The notes under the pieces are model-generated. The model had not been told where the DNA came from. It searched no databases and worked only from the letters and a program-made list of their open reading frames with translations. DNA of 64,000 bases from the NCBI RefSeq assembly GCF_031143425.1, contig NC_090444.1, positions 61,747,533 to 61,811,532 on the forward strand, read 5' to 3'. The translations under genes were made by a program, and so were the position numbers. Below are positions 11,123 through 22,838 of this stretch, piece by piece (the stretch's first letter is position 1; each line of letters starts with the position of its first letter). Origin of the DNA: Pleurodeles waltl (lineage: Eukaryota; Chordata; Amphibia; Caudata; Salamandridae).

Positions 11123-13208
11123 GCTCTGGGACAGTCTGGGGTAGTAACTCTCAGAGTCCTCTAGGGCAGGCTACACCAAGACCAGGTCTGGGGCAGTCCG
11201 GGGTAGTAACTCTCTGAGTCCTCTAGGGTAGGCTACACCAAGACCAGGTCTGGGGCAGTCCGGGGTAGTAACTCTCAGAGTCCTCTAGGGTAGGCTACAC
11301 CAAGACCAGGTCTGGGGCAGTCCGGGGTAGTAACTCTCTGAGTCCTCTAGGGTAGGCTACACCAAGACCAGGTCTGGGGCAGTCTGGGGTAGTAACTCTC
11401 AGAGTCCTCTAGGGTAGGCTACACCAAGACCAGGTCTGGGGCAGTCTGGGGTAGTAACTCTCAGAGTCCTCTAGGGTAGGCTACACCAAGACCAGGTCTG
11501 GGACAGTCTGGGGTAGTAACTCTCAGAGTCCTCTAGGGTAGGCTACACCAAGACCAGGTCTGCGGCAGTCTGGAGTAATAACTCTCAGAGTCCTCTAGGG
11601 TAGGCTACACCAAGACCAGGTCTGCGGCAGTCTGGGGTAGTAACTCTCAGAGTCCTCTAGGGTAGGCTACACCAAGACCAGCTCTGGGGCAGTCTGGGGT
11701 AGTAACTCTCAGAGTCCTCTAGGGTAGGCTACACCAAGACCAGGTCTGGGGCAGTCTGGGGTAGTAACTCTCAGAGTCCTCTAGGGCAGGCTACACCAAG
11801 ACCAGGTCTGGGGCAGTCTGGGGTAGTAACTCTCAGAGTCCTCTAGGGTAGGCTACACCAAGACCAGGTCTGGGGCAGTACGGGGTAGTAACTCTCTGAG
11901 TCCTCTAGGGTAGGCTACACCAAGACCAGGTCTGGGACAGTCTGGGGTAGTAACTCTCTGAGTCCTCTAGGGTAGGCTACACCAAGACCAGCTCTGGGGC
12001 AGTCTGGAGTAATAACTCTCAGAGTCCTCGAGGGCAGGCTACACCAAGACCAGGTCTGCGGCAGTCTGGGGTAGTAACTCTCAGAGTCCTCTAGGGTAGG
12101 CTACACCAAGACCAGGTCTGGGGCAGTCCGGGGTAGTAACTCTCTGAGTCCTCTATGGTAGGCTACACCAAGACCAGGTCTGGGGCAGTCTGGGGTAGTA
12201 ACTCTCAGAGTCCTCTAGGGCAGGCTACACCAAGACCAGGTCTGCGGCAGTCTGGGGTAGTAACTCTCAGAGTCCTCTAGGGTAGGCTACACCAAGACCA
12301 GGTCTGCGGCAGTCTGGGGTAGTAACTCTCTGAGTCCTCTAGGGTAGGCTACACCAAGACCAGCTCTGGGGCAGTCTGGAGTAATAACTCTCAGAGTCCT
12401 CGAGGGCAGGCTACACCAAGACCAGCTCTGGGGCAGTCCGGGGTAGTAACTCTCAGAGTCCTTTAGGGTAGGCTACACCAAGACCAGGTCTGGGGCAGTC
12501 TGGGGTAGTAACTCTCAGAGTCCTCTAGGGCAGGCTACACCAAGAGCAGCTCTGGGGCAGTCTGGGGTAGTAACTCTCAGAGTCCTCTAGGGCAGGCCGC
12601 ACCAAGACCAGGTCTGGGGCAGTCTGGGGTAGCAACTCTCAGGGTCCTCTAGGGCAGGCTACACCAAGACCAGGTCTGGGGCAGTCTGGGGTAGTAACTC
12701 TCAGAGTCCTCTAGGGTAGGCTACACCAAGACCAGGTCTGGGGCAGTCTGGGGTAGTAACTCTCAGAGTCCTCTAGGGCAGGCTACACCAAGACCAGGTC
12801 TGGGGCAGTCTGGGGTAGCAACTCTCAGGGTCCTCTAGGGCAGGCTACACCAAGACCAGGTCTGCGGCAGTCTGGGGTAGTAACTCTCTGAGTCCTCTAG
12901 GGTAGGCTACACCAAGAGCAGCTCTGGGGCAGTCCGGGATAGTCTGGGGTAGTAACTCTCAGAGTCCTCCAGGGCAGGCCGCACCAAGATCAGGTCTGGG
13001 GCAGTCCGGGAAGGTCTGGGGTAGTAACTCTCTGAGTCCTCTAGGGTAGGCTACACCAAGACCAGCTCTGGGGCAGTCTGGGGTAATAACTCTCTGAGTC
13101 GTCTAGGGCAGGCCGCACCAAGACCAGCTGTGGGGCAGTCCGGCCCCCTGGAACATCTGGGGCGGTGACCCTGAGTCGTCTAGGGCAGGCTACACCAGGG
13201 TTGGCTCT
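11123..13208 (+). repeat. 62-bp satellite, about 33 copies
   Basis: The unit is about GGTCTGGGGCAGTCTGGGGT, AGTAACTCTCAGAGTCCTCT, AGGGTAGGCTACACCAAGAC, CA. Copies are highly similar, with recurring variants (TCCGGGG/TCTGGGG, CTCTCAG/CTCTCTG, GGTCTGCGG, CAGCTCTGG). The last copies, after about 12,930, carry small insertions and more divergence. Period 62 is not a multiple of three, and no long frame crosses it. Confidence 0.95.
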
Positions 13209-13880
13209 TGTATTATCAATATGTGTGAGTGGATGGGTGTGAGTGAGTTTTACTATGAAGGTATGTGTGTGCGTGCAAGTCAGTGTGTGAGTTTCAAGTG
13301 AGTGAGTGAGTAAATGTGCTTGTGTGTAGGCGAGCATCTCTGTGTGTAAGAGTACATGCGAGTGAGTTTTGGGGAGTAAATGAGTGATTGAGTGGGTGAG
13401 CAAGCGAGTGCTTGAATGTCCAAGCATAAGAGCCCATAAGTGAATGGATTACTGTGGGTGTGAGTGAGTGTTAATATGTAGGTATATATGTGGGAAGTGC
13501 GTTTGTGAGGTTCTGAGTGAGTGAATGTGCGTGTGTGCGGGCGGGCATCTGTGTGTGTACGTGTGCATGCGAGTGAGTTTGTGTGAATGTGCATGCGAGT
13601 GAGTGTGTGTGAATAAATGAGTGAGTGTGTGCGAGCGAGCGAGTGCTTGAACGTGTGTGAGCATGAGTGCACAGGAGAGTTTGTGAGTGGATGAGTTTGT
13701 GAGTGAGTGTTAACATGTTGCTAGGTGTGTGTGCAAGCGAATGTGTGAGTTTCAGAGCGAGTGAGTGAATGTGCGTGTAAAGTGCACATGCAAGTGAGTG
13801 TGAAAGTAAATACGTGCGAGTGTGTGTCTGTGTGAAAGAGTGCATCAGTGATTGTGCACATGGATGAGTGATAGACGTAC
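13209..13880 (+). repeat. GTGAGTGAGT/TGTGTG-rich degenerate simple repeat
   Basis: About 670 bases are dominated by GTGAGT, GTGTGT, GCGAGT and AATGAGT words with looser higher-order repetition (GTGAGTTTC and GTTAACATG recur). The His/Thr/Ser-rich minus-strand frames here are translations of the simple repeat and not proteins. Confidence 0.9.
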
Positions 13881-14650
13881 AGGCTGTTGGCCTGGGCACA
13901 CACTGGCACTGCCATTGCTAAGAGGAGGAGGGGGGCACAGGGAGACTGTACATCCTCCAGAGACCGTGTCTTGATAAGCGTTGTGGCTAAATTGTGCTCA
14001 GTAATGTCAACCCCAAGTCAGTCAGCCACGTTGTTCCACTGTTCATCTTTTACTTGGGAAAGTACAACACAAGTGCATGAAATGAATAAACCACTGATGG
14101 TCAATAGAAGCACAGCTCTCTGAGGGGGGACCCCCACGCTCCTTGGGCCCCCGAGTCTCCTGCTCGTACATTTTCTCAGCAGTGAAAATAAAAGGTTCCA
14201 TCATCACCAAACACAAATGCACTTTTGTTGTTGACCTCAGAAGAATGAATTAATTCTGCACGTGGATCACCGCTGCGATTCCTTCACTCACTCAGCCGTC
14301 TGAAGGGATATATATATATTTGTATCTCCCCTAAGGCTGAGAGTGCCTCATGGATTATGCAGAAGTAGGGATCCCCGGGTAGTTTCCAAGGAGGAGATGG
14401 AGAGCAGCCTCTTCACACGGAGCCCTCTGCAGTGGTCACAAGAGGACGCAGGAGAGAGTGAGATCAGTAGAATACCCGCTCACCTTCCCAGGTGCACAAA
14501 CTAACCACCACAAGCAGGAGTGCATCTCCACGCAGGACCTCTCATGATCAGTCCCTGTGTCCGGAGACCTCCGTCAGCTTCTTAAAAAGACCCCTCACCC
14601 GCCAGCCTAGTTGGAGGCATGCTTCATCATAGGGGTCCCACTTCGGACAC
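13881..14650. other. Unassigned sequence before the Harbinger-type MITEs
   Basis: Nothing recognisable as coding. A short TATATATAT tract lies near 14,310. Confidence 0.4.
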
Positions 14651-14653
14651 ATA

Positions 14654-15206
14654 GGCCCTCATACCGCCAGGGCAGAGGCCAGAGGAAGCACCGCCAACAG
14701 GCTGGCGGTGCTTCCTGGGCCATTCTGACCGCGGTGGTAAAGCCGCGGTCAGAAAAGGAGAACCAGCGGTTTCCCGCCGGTATACCCCTGGCCCAGGGAA
14801 TCCTCCATGGGATTCCGACCCCCTTCCCACCATCCTGTTCCTGGCGGTTTTTACCGCCAGGAACAGGATGGCGGGAACGGGTGTTGTGGGGCCCCTGCAC
14901 TGCCCATGCCACTGGCATGGGCAGTGCAGGGGCCCCCTAACAGGGCCCCATAATGATTTTCAGTGTCTGCTTTGCAGACACTGAAAATCGCGATGGGTGC
15001 CACTGCACCCGTCGCACCCCTACAACTCCGTCGGCTCCATTCGGAGCCGGCTTCATTGTTGAGGGGTGTTTCCCGCTGGGCCGGCGGGCGGCCTTCTGGC
15101 GGTCGCCCGCCGGCCCAGCGGGAGAGCCAGAATGGCCGGGGCGGTCATTCGGCGGTTCCCTCCAGGCAGGCGGCTCCCGCCGCCGGCCGGGGTCAGAATG
15201 ACCCCC
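14654..15206. mobile_element. PIF/Harbinger-type hairpin-chain MITE, 553 bp
   Basis: ATA at 14651-14653 is repeated at 15207-15209, giving a 3-bp target duplication. The left end GGCCCTCAT and the right end ATGACCCCC are imperfect inverted repeats. The interior is a series of adjoining hairpins, such as TCTGACCGCGG...CCGCGGTCAGA, CCTGGCGG...CCGCCAGG, CTGCCCATGCC...GGCATGGGCAG, GTGTCTGC...GCAGACAC and the GCCGGCGGGCGGCC stem near 15,080-15,120. Their order matches the element at 48094-48750. It encodes no protein, and open frames inside follow from GC content. Confidence 0.85.
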
Positions 15207-15402
15207 ATAGTGCCTCCGGGAGTGCTACAACGCCTGATTACAGCCGAGCAGGTGGTTCTCAGTGTTCAGTGCACACAGAGTGATCAGTGCATAAAGCAAC
15301 AGGGTGAGTTAAAACTGCCTGTGATTACCCACCTCTCAGTGTGCTTTATTAATGGTGCCCTTTGACAAGATTAAAAACAGTGCAGATATTTACAGAGATA
15401 TA
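15207..15402. other. Spacer between two MITEs
   Basis: About 190 bases of ordinary sequence separate the two elements. Both flanking duplications are ATA. Confidence 0.5.
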
Positions 15403-15922
15403 GGCCCTCATTATGAACTCAACGGGAAAACCCGCCGAGTTAGGTGCTGGCGGTCTACAAAAGCCTGCCAGCGCGTTGAAGATCCCGTCGGCCACATAAT
15501 GATCATTTCACTCGCCTGTACATTGACGCTTGCTCCACATGGAGCCGGCGGCAAAGTAGCAGTGCCATGCGTGACGGGGCTGTGCATGGGGGCCTCTGCA
15601 CTGCCCATGCCAAGGGCATGGGAGGTGCAGGGGCCCCCAGGGGGGCCCCGAAGCACCCATTCCGCTAGCCTTTCCCTGGCGGGGTGAACCGCCAGGGAAA
15701 GGCTGGTGGAATCAGGTACATTATCTGGCGGGCAGCGCTGCCCTGTCGGATATGTAACTCCGCCATCACCAGCCTGGCAGCGGAAGCCTGGCGGTGGCGG
15801 AGATACGCCAGTGGCGGTTGTGCCACATCTATTATATGGTGGTCTGGGCCACCATGCCGGTGGCGGTAATTACCGCCACCGCCGGCATGGCGGCCCAGAC
15901 CGCCATGTTCATAATGAGGGAA
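15403..15922. mobile_element. PIF/Harbinger-type hairpin-chain MITE, 520 bp
   Basis: CCCTCATTATGAAC near the left end and GTTCATAATGAGGG at the right are a perfect 14-bp inverted repeat. ATA at 15400-15402 and 15923-15925 forms a 3-bp duplication if the last two bases are taken as mutated from CC to AA. Internal hairpins include CTGCCCATGCC...GGCATGGG, TTTCCCTGGCGG...CCGCCAGGGAAA and a long stem around GGTCTGGGCC...GGCCCAGACC (15,841-15,902). Confidence 0.85.
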
Positions 15923-16198
15923 ATAATGCGCTCCAACATCCAAACCTCGGGTCGACAGGTTTCAGCCAATAAGTCTTCCCGAATGTGCCACAGTGGCTTT
16001 CTTCTGGACCTTCTTTACTCATGCACGCTCACTAAGACATGCGTCAGACCTCCGTCATTCACTCACAGCTTTTTGGTTGCAGGAACACTCCTTTTGAGTA
16101 CCTACAAACAAAACAGAGCGAGCAGAAGCATTATATGTTCATTAACATTGTGCATCAAAGTGGTTAATCTCTCCTTCATTTCCTGGTATCCTGTAGGT

Positions 16199-16426
16199 CA
16201 GTGGTTCCCAACCTGTGGTCTGGGGACCCATGAGGGTCTGCAAAGTCTCCTCAGGGGGTCCGTGACTTCTTAGGAAATGAAATATTACCAGATTAGGTCC
16301 CCAGCTTTCAGAAAAGACTTATTTGGGGAGAGGGTCCCCAGATTCCAGTAATGAATCCGTGGGGTACCGTGGGTTCCAGTACTGATAAAGTGGGGGCCAC
16401 AGAAGTCAAAAGGTTGGGAACCACTG
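16199..16426. mobile_element. hAT-like MITE, 228 bp (CAGTGGTTCCCAACC termini)
   Basis: It starts CAGTGGTTCCCAACC and ends GGTTGGGAACCACTG, a perfect 15-bp inverted repeat of a type widespread among vertebrate hAT-Charlie-like elements. The interior, with TGGGGACCC and GGGTCCCCAG, is also partly palindromic. The 8-bp flanks (CTGTAGGT, CCCTACAT) match at only half the positions, so the duplication has eroded or my boundary is off. Confidence 0.75.
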
Positions 16427-17285
16427 CCCTACATCGTCCGCGCCCAGATGAGGGCTGCGAGTACCTGTAGAACCCTAGGTGGTGCTCATACACTGTACTT
16501 CAGCATTAGTGATTTCACCCCATTCCCTCGTGTGCTGGCTTTTCCAGGGAGTCACCCCCTCAGTCGTATTGCCCCCATGGAGACTTCATGAAGGGGTGAA
16601 CTGCCGGAAGCAGAGTGGGTGTCTCCTAAGGTTCATTGGGAGGTGCTCCCCATTGGGGGTGCACGGGGGGAATACGATGCTGTGGTGGCTGCTGATGTGA
16701 GGTTTTCCCTTAGGCTAGGCTGTGGGCTTCTATTTGTTTACTAGTGTTTCTCGAGTAGCCAATCAGATGGCTGGTTTCATTTTGATTTGTTTTGTTTCTA
16801 GAGTCCCCTTGGTACCACAGATCTCCTGGATGACTTGGAGAGCCAAACATAAAGTGCCATCTCACACCTGCAAGGCCTTTAATTCCTTTTCGGGTTCTGT
16901 GGTGGTACTGTGGAACCCAGAAGTTTTTTTTTTTAAAGTTTACTTCACTGTGACCTTGACATTTTATCAGTTTGAGGCTATGGGTTTCTGGCAGGACCAA
17001 ATGGGAAAGATATTATGTAGTTTTTGTGTGGAATGTTTGTATGTTGGAGGTGTTGTGGTGCAGTGGTACCTAACAATGGCACTGTGATAACAATGGCTCA
17101 CATTTAAACCGCATCTGATTGGCTGCTATGTTATTCATTCAAGCAGAACTAGTTACATCCACCTTTCCTGCATTAGGGGTTTGGGCAACACTTGATTCAC
17201 ACCTTGTCCAATCTGTTTGTACTTCCTTGGCCCATTTTCATTTTTGGGGGGGATTTTTCAAAAATGATTTGGAGAATGGCATTGG
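16427..17285. other. Unassigned sequence before the BED-like remnant
   Basis: No clear gene or element. The region immediately upstream of the BED-like segment could be more of the same decayed transposon, but I cannot show it. Confidence 0.35.
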
Positions 17286-17744
17286 GAGAAGACCACCTTG
17301 AACCCGATGACCTCGAGGAAGTGGGCGATGAAAGCAGAGGCCCTCCCACATCCGTAGTTTGGGGGTTCTTCAATTCCACCCGCAGAGAAGGTCTCTGCAA
17401 AGAAGGTGCCATGTAAAATATGTCAGAAGGAGATCAGCCGAGGAACGAGGAAGAAATACTCCTTCAGTACTTCAGAAGTGCACAAGCACCTGAGCACATG
17501 GCATCCCTGGCAGTTGCACACTGCAAGAAGAGGGCACGAGGACCAAGGGGCGTCTCCATCTGGAACTTCCCTCCAGCACATGGTGACTCCTGGTGACACA
17601 CGTCCGCCAGATGTCCTAGCAGCCCGGCAGCAGGTCTGTGATCCATGCTTGGCCAGAGCAGAACTTCAGAAAAGTTCTCTCTTTTTGTGTGCAGAGCGCC
17701 GCTGGTCTCAAGATGCACTTCGTAGGCCATCAGGCCAATTGTAA
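17286..17744 (+). pseudogene. BED-type zinc finger remnant, probably from a transposase or a transposase-derived gene
   Basis: One frame reads TSVVWGFFNSTRREG (about 17,349-17,395) and the next frame continues PCKICQKEISRG ... TSEVHKHLSTWHP (about 17,409-17,505). Together these have the BED finger layout: aromatic W-x-FF, then C-x2-C, then H-x-H...H. A single frame slip near 17,400 separates the halves. BED fingers are common at the N terminus of hAT transposases and in host genes derived from them. The following residues to the stop at 17,744 are not recognisable. No catalytic domain is present nearby, so this is a fragment. Confidence 0.6.
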
Positions 17745-17889
17745 AAAGTGATATTTTTTTCATTTCCCCGAGTTCGGATACCCTGTTTTTCAGCTATTTT
17801 TGGTTTAGTTCCCCCTGAAAAAGAAAAGTTTCCAAAAAAATACAAATAGCTTAAAAAAAACAAGCAAGATTTCTTTTTAGGACCACTTA

Positions 17890-18800
17890 TATTGGTTTAT
17901 AAATAGAAAAAATATTTTGTTTTCCATGACCATCCCTAAATGTTGAACGTGCAAAAGGGGTCACAATATAGGCACTTATTGCAAATCCAATTATATTTAT
18001 CTCCGTGTGCAGTGGGGGTTGGCCACAGGCCTGCACCTGACAACCTGGGGGGGACAACAAACCGCCCCCCCCACTCACCCATGGAGCAGTCAACCCGTTT
18101 TCCGCATGGCTGCTCAACGTGCCATAGGTTGGCCAACTCCCTTGTGCCTTTAGCCATGCACAGCGGGGTTGCCAACCCCCACTGTGCACGGCCTTCATGT
18201 GTATGTAGCGGGGCTAGCCGCAGGGTCTGCACCCAATCTCCGCATGGAGTAGCCAACACCGTGCACAGCATGGGTTGGCTGCTGGGCCCGGCCTGCACCC
18301 AGGCCCTGCTCCCAACCTGCCCTGGGGCTACCAGCTCCCACTGCACACAGCCTTTGGCAATGCACGGCAGGGCTTGGCCACAGGTCCCCAAGGAGCGGCC
18401 AACCTCTCTGCACACCTTTGTTTGTTTTAAAATAGAAAAACATTGTGGTGTTTGTCATGTCTGTCCCTAAATGTCAAATTTGCAAAAAGGGGCCACAATA
18501 TGGGCACCCGCTTTTTAAATCCAATAATATTTTACAACCGTGCTCAGCTGTGTTTGGGCGCAGGTCCTGGCCTACGGTCAGGCCCTGTGCCCAATCCTTT
18601 GGAGGACAGCCAACCCTCCCGCGCATGGACTTCAGCTGCGTGCAGTAGGGTTTTGCCACAAGACTAAAACCCAAAGAGCTACCATCCCCCCATGGACCAA
18701 CCAACCAAAACGTGAAGGTTTGTGGAGATGTGTTCATAGGATAGGAAGAGGCTGGGAGGGCTGGGGCACATGCATGAGGCTGCTCCATCCGCGTACCTCA
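17890..18800. repeat. Two-copy direct repeat, about 0.54 kb period
   Basis: The block beginning AAATAGAAAAA...GTCCCTAAATGT...GCAAAA.GGGG.CACAATAT.GGCAC near 17,900 recurs near 18,430, with the second copy shorter. Both are followed by GC-rich sequence with GGTTGGCCA/GCAGGTCC motifs. The long GC-rich frames on both strands here have no domain. Confidence 0.65.
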
Positions 18801-20230
18801 ACATCATCTTAATATGAAAACTCCTGTTCCCCAGTTTACCAGGAAGGTCACACATGACTCATACATCAAGCTCTGGAGACAAGGGTGCTGGGTAGCTAAA
18901 GAGAATACCTGAAGGATCGGTCAGTCCCACGCGACTGGCCATCGAGGCAGAGCTTGCTTTCTTGTATCCTATCTTGAACCCTCGACAAACAGAGCTCAGT
19001 TTCCCACCAGAGCCTTGCACAGCTGAGCCTCTTGACTGTGCCCCTGGAGCACACAGTCAAGTAAGCAAATGATCTGGGCCTGTGTGGTCATCTTTACGTT
19101 AAAGTGGCCGATGGAAAGTGCTGATTCCGGTGACCCAATGTAAGGGATAGAGGTGTTGGATTTGAGGAAGTGTGTCTGGTCCTGTGGAAAGGATGAGCCT
19201 CTGTTTCAGGCATGTTGGATCAATCGGTTGAGTCACACTGCATGATCAGGTATGTCACATGACGCCTACAGGTTCACCTGCTAAACGGCAGAAGTGTGGC
19301 TTGGTCCAGGGAAAAAATGAGTTCTCTCCTAATATTGATAAGTTTTTTATTCTGTTCCACTACAAAGAAGAAGCCCAACTGAGAATCACTGGAGATGCAG
19401 TGTGTGACTCCAGGAGAGAAGAGAGTCACAGAGCGATGACCTTCTCCAGATCCTTTCCCACAAGAGTAGACTCAAGACTGGGAGTAACCTGAGATTTGGG
19501 GGAAGAGGAATGATTGTGGCATGACTGAGTGTCTATTAGAACCTGTGCCCTAGTCCTGTAGGGTAGGGCACAGAGCTGTGCCCCTTATCGCTCGGCTGAG
19601 GTGTGCCACAACAGACTCTTCTTAGATCCAGGCCAGCCACTCAGAGAATTGTGTTGGAGCGGTGGAAGACGCAGACATCCACTGAGGCCCCCCTGGGTGC
19701 AGGTGTTCCTAGAGCTGCGGGATGTGTTGAACACGCACTGTGTCAGTGTGGGCCATGGCTAAAGATGGTCTTGGAGATCGGAGCTCAGAGCTGGAGTTAC
19801 TCAAGGGTGGAAAACAATCTGTAGGACCTCCAACTCTGAGCACTGATCATCAGTCAGGGGGTGGGTCACTGAAGGGCAAGGGTATACCTGGACCTGAGTG
19901 CCAGCTAACAGTGGAGTGTAGCCCTTGGTTGGAGGCTTGGTGAACTGCCGAGGAGGTCAGAGGACCACTGTTTTCAGGTGGTGTGGGTGGGAGCATTCTC
20001 CACCCATTGACACTGGTTTGAGGACATCTGAGTGAAAGTGTCAAAGTAGTCATGGTCAAAGCCAGTAGGGTGCTGTGGTTTGTCATGGGAGGCGTTTGTG
20101 CAGAAAATAGGCAGCGCGTGCCAGGCCATCTGTCATTATATCCACTTTGTGGTTATAATATTGAAACTCCAAAATGTTCACAGGCCATAGATGCTTTTCT
20201 GGATCCAGCTTTTGCTGTAGTTGTTTTCTG
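18801..20230. other. Unassigned sequence
   Basis: About 1.4 kb without a recognisable gene, array or transposon terminus. The longest frames are short and low in similarity to anything I know. Confidence 0.4.
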
Positions 20231-20234
20231 TATA

Positions 20235-21885
20235 CAAGGGAGACTTGCAGGGATCCTACTTTTGCACTTTTTGTTTGCACATAAGGGAAGCTTGCATTGC
20301 TCCTTGTTCTGCAACTGTTTGATGTATGTGAGGGACGCTTACAGCGCTGATATCTGTTGTGTAACTACTCTGTGTAAGTTAGGGTACTTACCCTGCTGTA
20401 GCTGCTCTGTGTATTTGGGAGAAGTTGTACTCCTGCTGTCCTGTTACCCTTCTTTGTTAGCAAGGGAAGCTTGCAGTGCTGATATCGGTGCTGTAACCGT
20501 TCTGTGTATGTGAGGGAACTTGCCTCGCTGTAGCTGTTCCGTGTATTTGAGACAAGTCTATATAAGGGAAGCTTGTGCGGTGCTGATATCCGTGCTGTAA
20601 CTGTTCTGTGTATGTGAGGGAACTTGCTCCGCTGTAGCTGTTCCGTGTATTTGAGACAAGTGTATATAAGGGAAGCTTGCAGTGCTGATATCCGCGCTGT
20701 AACTGTTCTGTGTATGTAAGGGAGCTTGCCCCGCTGTAGCTGCTCTGTGTACTTGAGACAAGTTGTACTCCTGCTGTCCTGGTACCCTTCTTTGTTAGCG
20801 AGGGAAGCTTGCGGTGCTGATATCAGTGCTGCAACCGTGAGGGAACTTGACCGCTGTAGCTGCTCTGTGTACTTGAGACAAGTTGTACTCCTGCTGTCCT
20901 GTTCCTCTTCTGTGTATATAAGGGAAGCTTGCGGTGCTGATACCCGTGCTGTAACTGTTCGGTGTATGTAAGGGAGCTTGCCTCGCTATAGCTGCTCTGT
21001 GTATTTGAGACAAGTCTATATAAGGGAAGCTTGCGGTGCTGATATCCGTGCTGTAATTGTTCGGTGTATGTAAGGGAGCTTGCCTCGCTGTAGGTGTTCC
21101 GTGTATTTGAGACAAGTCTATATAAGGGAAGGCTGCGGTGCTGATACCCGCGCTGTAACTGTTCGGTGTATGTAAGGGAGCTTGCCTCGCTGTAGCTGTT
21201 CCGTGTACTTGAGACAGGTTGTATTCATGCTGTCCTGTTCCTCTTCTGTGTATATGAAGGAAGCTTGCGGTGCTGATATCCGCGCTATAACTGTTCGGTG
21301 TATGTGAGGGAACTTGCCTCGCTGTAGGTGTTCCTTGTATTTGAGACAAGTCTATATAAGGGAAGCTTGCGGTGCTGATATCTGTGCTGTAACTGTTCGG
21401 TGTATGTAAGGGAACTTGCCTCGCTGTAGGTGTTCCGTGTATTTGAGACAAGTCTATATAAGGGAAGCTTGCGGTGCTGATATCCGTGCTGTAACTGTTC
21501 GGTGTATGTAAGGGAACTTGCCTCGCTGTAGGTGTTCCGTGTATTTGAGACAAGTCTATATAAGGGAAGCTTGCGCTGCTGATATCTGTGCTGTAACTGT
21601 TCTGTGTATGTAAGGGAGCTTGCCTCGCTATAGCTGCTCTGTGTATTTGAGACAAGTCTATATAAGGGAAGCTTGTGGTGCTGATATCTGTGCTGTAACT
21701 GTTCTGTGTATGTAAGGGAGCTTGCCTCGCTATAGCTGCTCTGTGTATTTGAGAGAAGTTCTCCTCCTGCTGTCCTGTTACTGTTCTGTGTATTTGAAGG
21801 AAGCTTGTTGTATTGATATCTGTGCTGTAACTGTTCTGCGTATGTGAGGCAACTTGCACCACTGAAGCTGTTCTATGTCCTTAGA
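20235..21885. repeat. 102-bp satellite array, about 15 copies with variants
   Basis: Units contain TATATAAGGGAAGCTTGCGG, TGCTGATATCCGTGCTGTAA, CTGTTCGGTGTATGTAAGGG and CTTGCCTCGCTGTAGGTGTT, then CGTGTATTTGAGACAAG. GGAAGCTT recurs at exactly 102-bp spacing in the best-conserved part (21,361 and 21,463). Some units hold an extra TTGTACTCCTGCTGTCCTGT segment, giving a longer variant. Because 102 is a multiple of three, a 355-codon minus-strand frame stays open across it. That is a by-product of the repeat and not a gene. Confidence 0.93.
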
Positions 21886-22335
21886 CTGTCACTGTATCAG
21901 TTCGGTGGCTTTTCCCGCGGGAAGGCCTACCTTGCATACCGTTCACCTGGCGCAGGTGTAATGTTACGCAAGGCTTTACAGACTGACACATTGGGCCCAA
22001 TGCTTTAGTTTGTCAATGTGAAGCAGCGTAGAGCACTGCTTGCATAAAAAAAGGGCCGCAATGGTGGCGCAAAGGCCTCGTAAATGAGTCCCCTAGTGTG
22101 TTGTGTTGTGTAGACAGTTGTCTTTTGTAGGTAAGTGGGTTTTCTTGAAGGACTGTTTAGGTCTGGCTACCCTTATCTGACAAAGCCAAGGCCTCCTTGA
22201 GTCAACCTCAGGTTGTTGTGTCACTAGCATATTTTTCTGCCCATATTCATCAGCCAGTGGCTGACTGTAATTATGACTCATGATGAATGGAGTTTAATGG
22301 CGTACAAAGAGTAGGGAGACTATTATCCACTCACT
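21886..22335. other. Unassigned sequence after the satellite
   Basis: It includes a GGCGCAGGTGTAATGTTACGC stretch and the phrase TAAATGAGTCCCCTAG near 22,080. These suggest the eroded end of a DNA transposon, but I cannot pair its termini. Confidence 0.3.
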
Positions 22336-22600
22336 AATTCACAAATAATTTAATTCATGCACTCACTTAGCGATTCACACACCTATTGATTCACTTATCC
22401 ATTTAACCATCTAACCACCCATGCACATGCTTGTCATGCTTCATCCATCTGTACGTCATCCATTCATCATTCCATTCTCTTAGTCTCTCAAATAGTCATC
22501 AGCCCGTTCACTCATCCATCCACTTTTTGACTTATTCTCTCATTCATCCACTCGCCCATCCACACACGCACAAACACTCGAATCAATGAAGACGCACTTT
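22336..22600. repeat. Degenerate TCACTCATCCA-type simple repeat
   Basis: About 260 bases are dominated by CATCCA, TCACTCA and ATTCA words on the plus strand. This is a diverged simple repeat. Confidence 0.7.
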
Positions 22601-22838
22601 CACTCATAAAATAAGGCCAGACCTATTGGCTTTGTCAGTGTTTTTTATATAACTCACGTAAAAATGTAATTCCTGTGAAATAAGGTGTTTGAAACCACTG
22701 GTCCTTGTGGAAGGACGTTGGTCAACCCGTTTGTTAGAATTATAATTTGTTTTAAGTAGGGCAGCGGCATTGGGAACTGTGTGCTGTTGTTTGGGCTCCA
22801 GCCCTGAAGTGTAACCTTCTGCCAGAAGCAGAGAAAGC

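Noticed and set aside
11123..13208. Possible CRISPR array because of regular spacing
   Set aside because: The whole 62-bp unit repeats without unique spacers, and the context is a eukaryotic satellite.
13041..13899. His/Thr/Ser-rich minus-strand frames
   Set aside because: They translate GTGAGT/TGTGTG simple repeats.
14953..15365. Several GC-rich frames near 15 kb
   Set aside because: They fall inside or across the edge of the hairpin-chain MITE. Overlapping frames on both strands reflect low stop density.
20795..21862. Minus-strand 355-codon frame with 34-residue repeats
   Set aside because: The 102-bp satellite period is a multiple of three, so one stop-free frame persists. No other evidence supports a gene.
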